From the NCBI GenBank assembly GCA_051745935.1, contig JBNJEM010000333.1:1-8503 (forward strand): a stretch of 8,503 nt of DNA. The letters are read 5' to 3'. The first letter of the stretch is position 1. Every line of letters starts with the position of its first letter. The notes beneath the pieces are model-generated. The model had not been told where the DNA came from. It saw nothing but the letters and a program-made list of their open reading frames with translations, and searched no databases. Source of the DNA: JBNJEM01 sp051745935. Its GTDB lineage: Bacteria > Planctomycetota > Planctomycetia > Pirellulales > Pirellulaceae. The position numbers and the translations under genes were made by a program. Positions 6,514 through 8,503 of the stretch are shown here, one piece after another.

Positions 6514-6760
6514 ACCGGTAAAGAGATGTGGCGAATGAGGAAAGTCTCGGGGCCCACCCTGGCCCAACTGCCGTTGAACCTGTAGTGTGCTACCCGTGTG
6601 GATACATATGTCGCGAAATGACGCTCGCGGATCAGGCTGCAAGATTAACAGCTATACCGGGCGCGGATGACTTTCTCCGCCGCAAGTCCGACCAACGAGA
6701 GGGCGGCTTGCGTCGGGCAGCGTTCCACCCGGGAAAGAACCAACCGCCTGAAATATAGTA
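6514..6760. other. Intergenic stretch after the FG-GAP gene
   Basis: No supported gene is seen. A 76-codon plus-strand frame (6528-6758) and a 63-codon minus-strand frame (6632-6823) exist, but neither shows a recognisable domain or convincing ribosome site, and the second runs into repeat copy C. No T-tract terminator follows the stop at 6511-6513. A weak GCGGA / TCCGC stem lies near 6664-6681. The two repeat copies that follow account for the rest of the gap up to the transporter. Confidence 0.5.
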
Positions 6761-6820
6761 ACACAACGTGGTTCCCGCTCCCAAAACGCCCTGGGTGAAA
6801 GGAAATCTGACCGGTTTTGT
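6761..6820 (+). repeat. 60-bp palindrome-ended repeat, copy C (diverged)
   Basis: The right end GGTTTTGT (6813-6820) is intact, while the left end is altered to ACACAACG (6761-6768). It matches copy B at 42 of 60 positions without gaps, including the internal CCAAAAC. It is the oldest-looking copy and stands in tandem, same orientation, with copy D. Confidence 0.75.
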
Positions 6821-6841
6821 CATGGCTTCTTACAGCCCGTC

Positions 6842-6901
6842 ACAAAACTGAGCTCTGCTTTCCAAAACGCCTTGGATTACGGGACATCCGCCTGGTTTTG
6901 T
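6842..6901 (+). repeat. 60-bp palindrome-ended repeat, copy D
   Basis: It runs from ACAAAACT (6842-6849) to GGTTTTGT (6894-6901) and matches copy B at 51 of 60 positions. The 21 bp between C and D read as the right outer arm of C (CATGGCTTCTTA) running into the left outer arm of D (TTACAGCCCGTC), so the extended elements abut and share about 3 bases. It ends 23 bp before the transporter ATG. The transporter frame stays open through it to a TTG at 6817. Confidence 0.85.
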
Positions 6902-6924
6902 CATGGCTTGTTAGTACGTTGAGC

Positions 6925-7857
6925 ATGAATACGTTTGGACGACACCAACCGCTAACCGGAGGGATCTCTGGCGCAGCCTTTCTGCTGGGCAATCTTCTTT
7001 GCTGGGCGATTGTGCCCGTGGTGCTGCGCCACCTGACTGGCTCGCTCGACGGATGGACCACCAACGGATTTCGGTATCCATTCGCCGCCCTGCTATATTG
7101 GCCGGTCTTGTTTGTCGCCTGGCGCTCGGGAACCCTCAATGAACAGGTTCTGCGACGATGCATCGCACCGTCACTTTTCGCATTGGCGGCCCAGATCTTG
7201 TGGGCCTGGGCCCCCTACTATTTGCCGGCTGGCGCCATCGGTTTTTTCATGCGATTCTCATTACTTTTCGCGATTACCGCCGCGATGGTATTGTTCCCCG
7301 ATGAGCGAGAACTTCTGAGGTTGGCGAAATTCTATTTCGGGCTGATCCTGCTCGTGGGTGGCTTTATTCTCATGTCCGTGAGCAAGGTGCAATTCGATGC
7401 GGAGGTCACCGGCGTGGGGATCGCGATCATCCTGTTGTGCGGGGTCTTTTTCGGGTTATACGGAGTTAGTGTGCGTCATTTCATGCATGGCATCAATCCA
7501 CTGGTGGCGTTTGGCGTGGTATCCACTTACGTGTCCCTCGGCACGCTCACCGCCATGTTCGCGTTTGGGGATTACCACGAGTTGCTTTCCTTGTCTCGGC
7601 GGAACTGGTTGGTCCTCGCTGGCTCCGCGATTCTGGGGATCGCGTTGGGCCACATATTCCTCTATTCCGCCGTTTCCCGGCTTGGAGCCGCCATTACGTC
7701 CGGCGCCCAGACACTCATTCCGTTTCCCACGATGTTGCTAGCCGCGTGGTTCCTACATGAACGCATGACCGGTTTGGAATGGGTCGCTGGCCTGACCATG
7801 GTGCTGGGCACCGCTGTCTTGCTTCTGGCCCAACACCAAATCGTCCGCCGAGCATGA
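6925..7857 (+). CDS. EamA/DMT-superfamily inner-membrane transporter
   Basis: This 310-residue protein has about ten hydrophobic segments in two halves, the layout of the drug/metabolite transporter superfamily (two EamA domains of five helices). The first half holds AAFLLGNLLCWAIVPVVL (18-35) and the YLPAGAIGFFMRFSLLF region near 99-115. The second half ends with the typical RLGAAITSGAQTLIPF, then AAWFLHERMTGLEWVAGLTM and a final helix to residue 304. It probably exports or imports small metabolites; the substrate is not predictable. ATG 6925 was chosen because the protein then begins with a short polar N-terminus before helix 1. The frame is open upstream to TTG 6817, but that extension is only translated repeat D. 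The Shine-Dalgarno at 6925 is weak, so the start is less certain than the family. It is convergent with the gene at 8038-8503. Confidence 0.85.
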   Translation: MNTFGRHQPLTGGISGAAFLLGNLLCWAIVPVVLRHLTGSLDGWTTNGFRYPFAALLYWPVLFVAWRSGTLNEQVLRRCIAPSLFALAAQILWAWAPYYLPAGAIGFFMRFSLLFAITAAMVLFPDERELLRLAKFYFGLILLVGGFILMSVSKVQFDAEVTGVGIAIILLCGVFFGLYGVSVRHFMHGINPLVAFGVVSTYVSLGTLTAMFAFGDYHELLSLSRRNWLVLAGSAILGIALGHIFLYSAVSRLGAAITSGAQTLIPFPTMLLAAWFLHERMTGLEWVAGLTMVLGTAVLLLAQHQIVRRA

Positions 7858-7935
7858 AGCGCGTGGAACCAGCCAACGCGTTCGCGTGGCGTTTTTCAGG
7901 ACGGGAACGAGCCCCCTCACCAAACGACACGTGGA

Positions 7936-7958
7936 ACTCAAACCGTAAGCGTCGCGTC
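7936..7958 (+). repeat. Right-arm copy of the 4202-4253 hairpin element
   Basis: These 23 bases match the hairpin right arm at 4231-4253 in 21 positions. The ACTCAAAC and GTAAGC blocks are intact, and the changes are T to C and T to G. No matching left arm lies just upstream, so no large hairpin forms. It sits in the convergent gap between the transporter and the next gene. Confidence 0.65.
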
Positions 7959-7974
7959 CCCACGAGCTGGCAAA

Positions 7975-7989
7975 GCCCGGCTTTCGGGC
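7975..7989. terminator. Weak GC hairpin between convergent genes
   Basis: GCCCG (7975-7979) pairs with CGGGC (7985-7989) around a GCTTT loop, flanked by AAA on the left and a CCTTT patch on the right. It lies about 120 bp past the transporter stop and 49 bp past the stop of the opposing gene, so it could end both transcripts. The short stem and poor T-tract make this tentative. Confidence 0.25.
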
Positions 7990-8037
7990 CCTTTCCGGCC
8001 ATGCCTGTGCCCGTCACGGGTTCACATTCCGCCGTTA

Positions 8038-8503
8038 CTACTCGGCTGGCAGGTTGTCCCAGGGAGGATGCCAGAGCGGGTGGCGTGGGAACAGGATCTT
8101 GGCCGTTTCGAGCGCGATGTGAGTAGAGGGCTTGGCACGTCCCGACTCCACTGCATCTCGCACGTCGACATGCCCAAGGAGAAGTTGGGGGACCAGGGCG
8201 GGGGCACAACTCAGGTAGCTCCGCCCCAGCTGTCCCGCGGCCAGATTCAAACCGTGCTGATTGAGCGATAGCTGGTATTTCTTTTTGTTCACTAACAGGC
8301 CTAATTGGCACGGTTTGGGCAACCCGGCTTCGTCGGCTCGTCGCGTCAACCTTTCGCTCATGATGTTTAGAAAGCGACGTGGTTGGAGTAAACGCGCCAT
8401 GTGGACCATGCCCTGATCGGCCTCCGCGTGTTGATGCTCCCCGCCAGCGCGAACCATGACCGGGTGCAAGGGCTCGCCGGGCGGGGCGTCGAGCCGAACC
8501 CGA
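8038..8503 (-). CDS. C-terminal part of a probable GNAT/SCP2-like protein (cut by right edge)
   Basis: The last 155 codons of a leftward gene are visible; the start lies outside the window. A TTG at 8469 is only an internal codon, since the frame continues to the edge. The first part (PGEPLHPVMVRAGGEHQHAE to MVHMARLLQPRRFLNIMSERL) is followed by a segment with LGLLVNKKKYQLSLNQHGLNL, then RSYLSCAPALVPQLLLGHVD, DAVESGRAKPST and the ending ILFPRHPLWHPPWDNLPAE. This late part resembles, from memory, the sterol-carrier-like C-terminal domain of GNAT-type proteins, including the 'LFP...LW.PP.D.L.A' ending seen in planctomycete examples. The acetyltransferase core, if present, is not visible. A sound reading frame with no breaks makes a real gene likely; the family call is moderate. 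Confidence 0.55.
   Translation of the reverse strand, partial: RVRLDAPPGEPLHPVMVRAGGEHQHAEADQGMVHMARLLQPRRFLNIMSERLTRRADEAGLPKPCQLGLLVNKKKYQLSLNQHGLNLAAGQLGRSYLSCAPALVPQLLLGHVDVRDAVESGRAKPSTHIALETAKILFPRHPLWHPPWDNLPAE

Noticed and set aside
5959..6642. Minus-strand open frame of 227 codons opposite the FG-GAP repeats.
   Set aside because: It is a shadow of the regular Asp/Gly-rich propeller codons on the other strand.
6528..6758. Possible 76-codon small gene between the FG-GAP and transporter genes.
   Set aside because: No clear Shine-Dalgarno, no recognised domain, and the frame ends at the repeat; kept as intergenic.
699..6901. CRISPR array formed by the 60-bp repeats.
   Set aside because: Copies are scattered, in both orientations, without regular spacers, and no cas genes are present.

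Overview
The window looks like a piece of a planctomycete chromosome, probably Pirellulaceae-like. This is inferred from the moderately high GC, the long untidy intergenic stretches, and a gene set of secreted sialidase, alpha/alpha-toroid carbohydrate enzyme, FG-GAP/VCBS propeller protein and a sulfatase relic. No rRNA, tRNA, CRISPR array or recognisable transposase was seen.

Layout. Positions 1-506 hold no convincing gene, only hairpins and short degenerate repeats. Positions 507-689 (+) are the decayed C-terminus of a probable sulfatase. Two minus-strand genes follow, transcribed right to left: a secreted GH33-type sialidase (2740-4005) and, 218 bp downstream of it, a secreted alpha/alpha-toroid protein (767-2521) resembling bacterial pectate-lyase-like or unsaturated-sugar-processing enzymes. 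A 315 bp divergent intergenic region (4006-4320) carries a 17-bp tandem duplication, a long hairpin and a second copy of one hairpin arm. The plus strand then carries a secreted seven-motif FG-GAP propeller protein (4321-6513), a 411 bp gap with two repeat copies, and an EamA/DMT ten-helix transporter (6925-7857). A leftward gene running off the right edge (8038-8503) gives the C-terminus of a probable GNAT/SCP2-like protein convergent with the transporter.

The most unusual content is a 60-bp repeat with inverted ends ACAAAACC / GGTTTTGT. Four copies are present, all exactly 60 bp: 699-758, 2443-2502, 6761-6820 and 6842-6901. All lie at gene edges. One sits inside the start of the toroid-protein gene, where it supplies 20 codons in frame to an extended signal-peptide n-region. 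This resembles in principle the protein-coding palindromic elements known from Rickettsia, though no relationship is claimed. A second, unrelated palindromic family lies at 4202-4297, with a half copy at 7936-7958.

Functionally the left and centre look like a small carbohydrate-scavenging cluster. The sialidase would release sialic acids from glycans, the toroid protein would act on a polysaccharide or its fragments, and the FG-GAP protein could bind glycans or proteins outside the cytoplasm. The sulfatase relic suggests the locus once also desulfated its substrate. The transporter and the GNAT-like gene have no evident link to this role.
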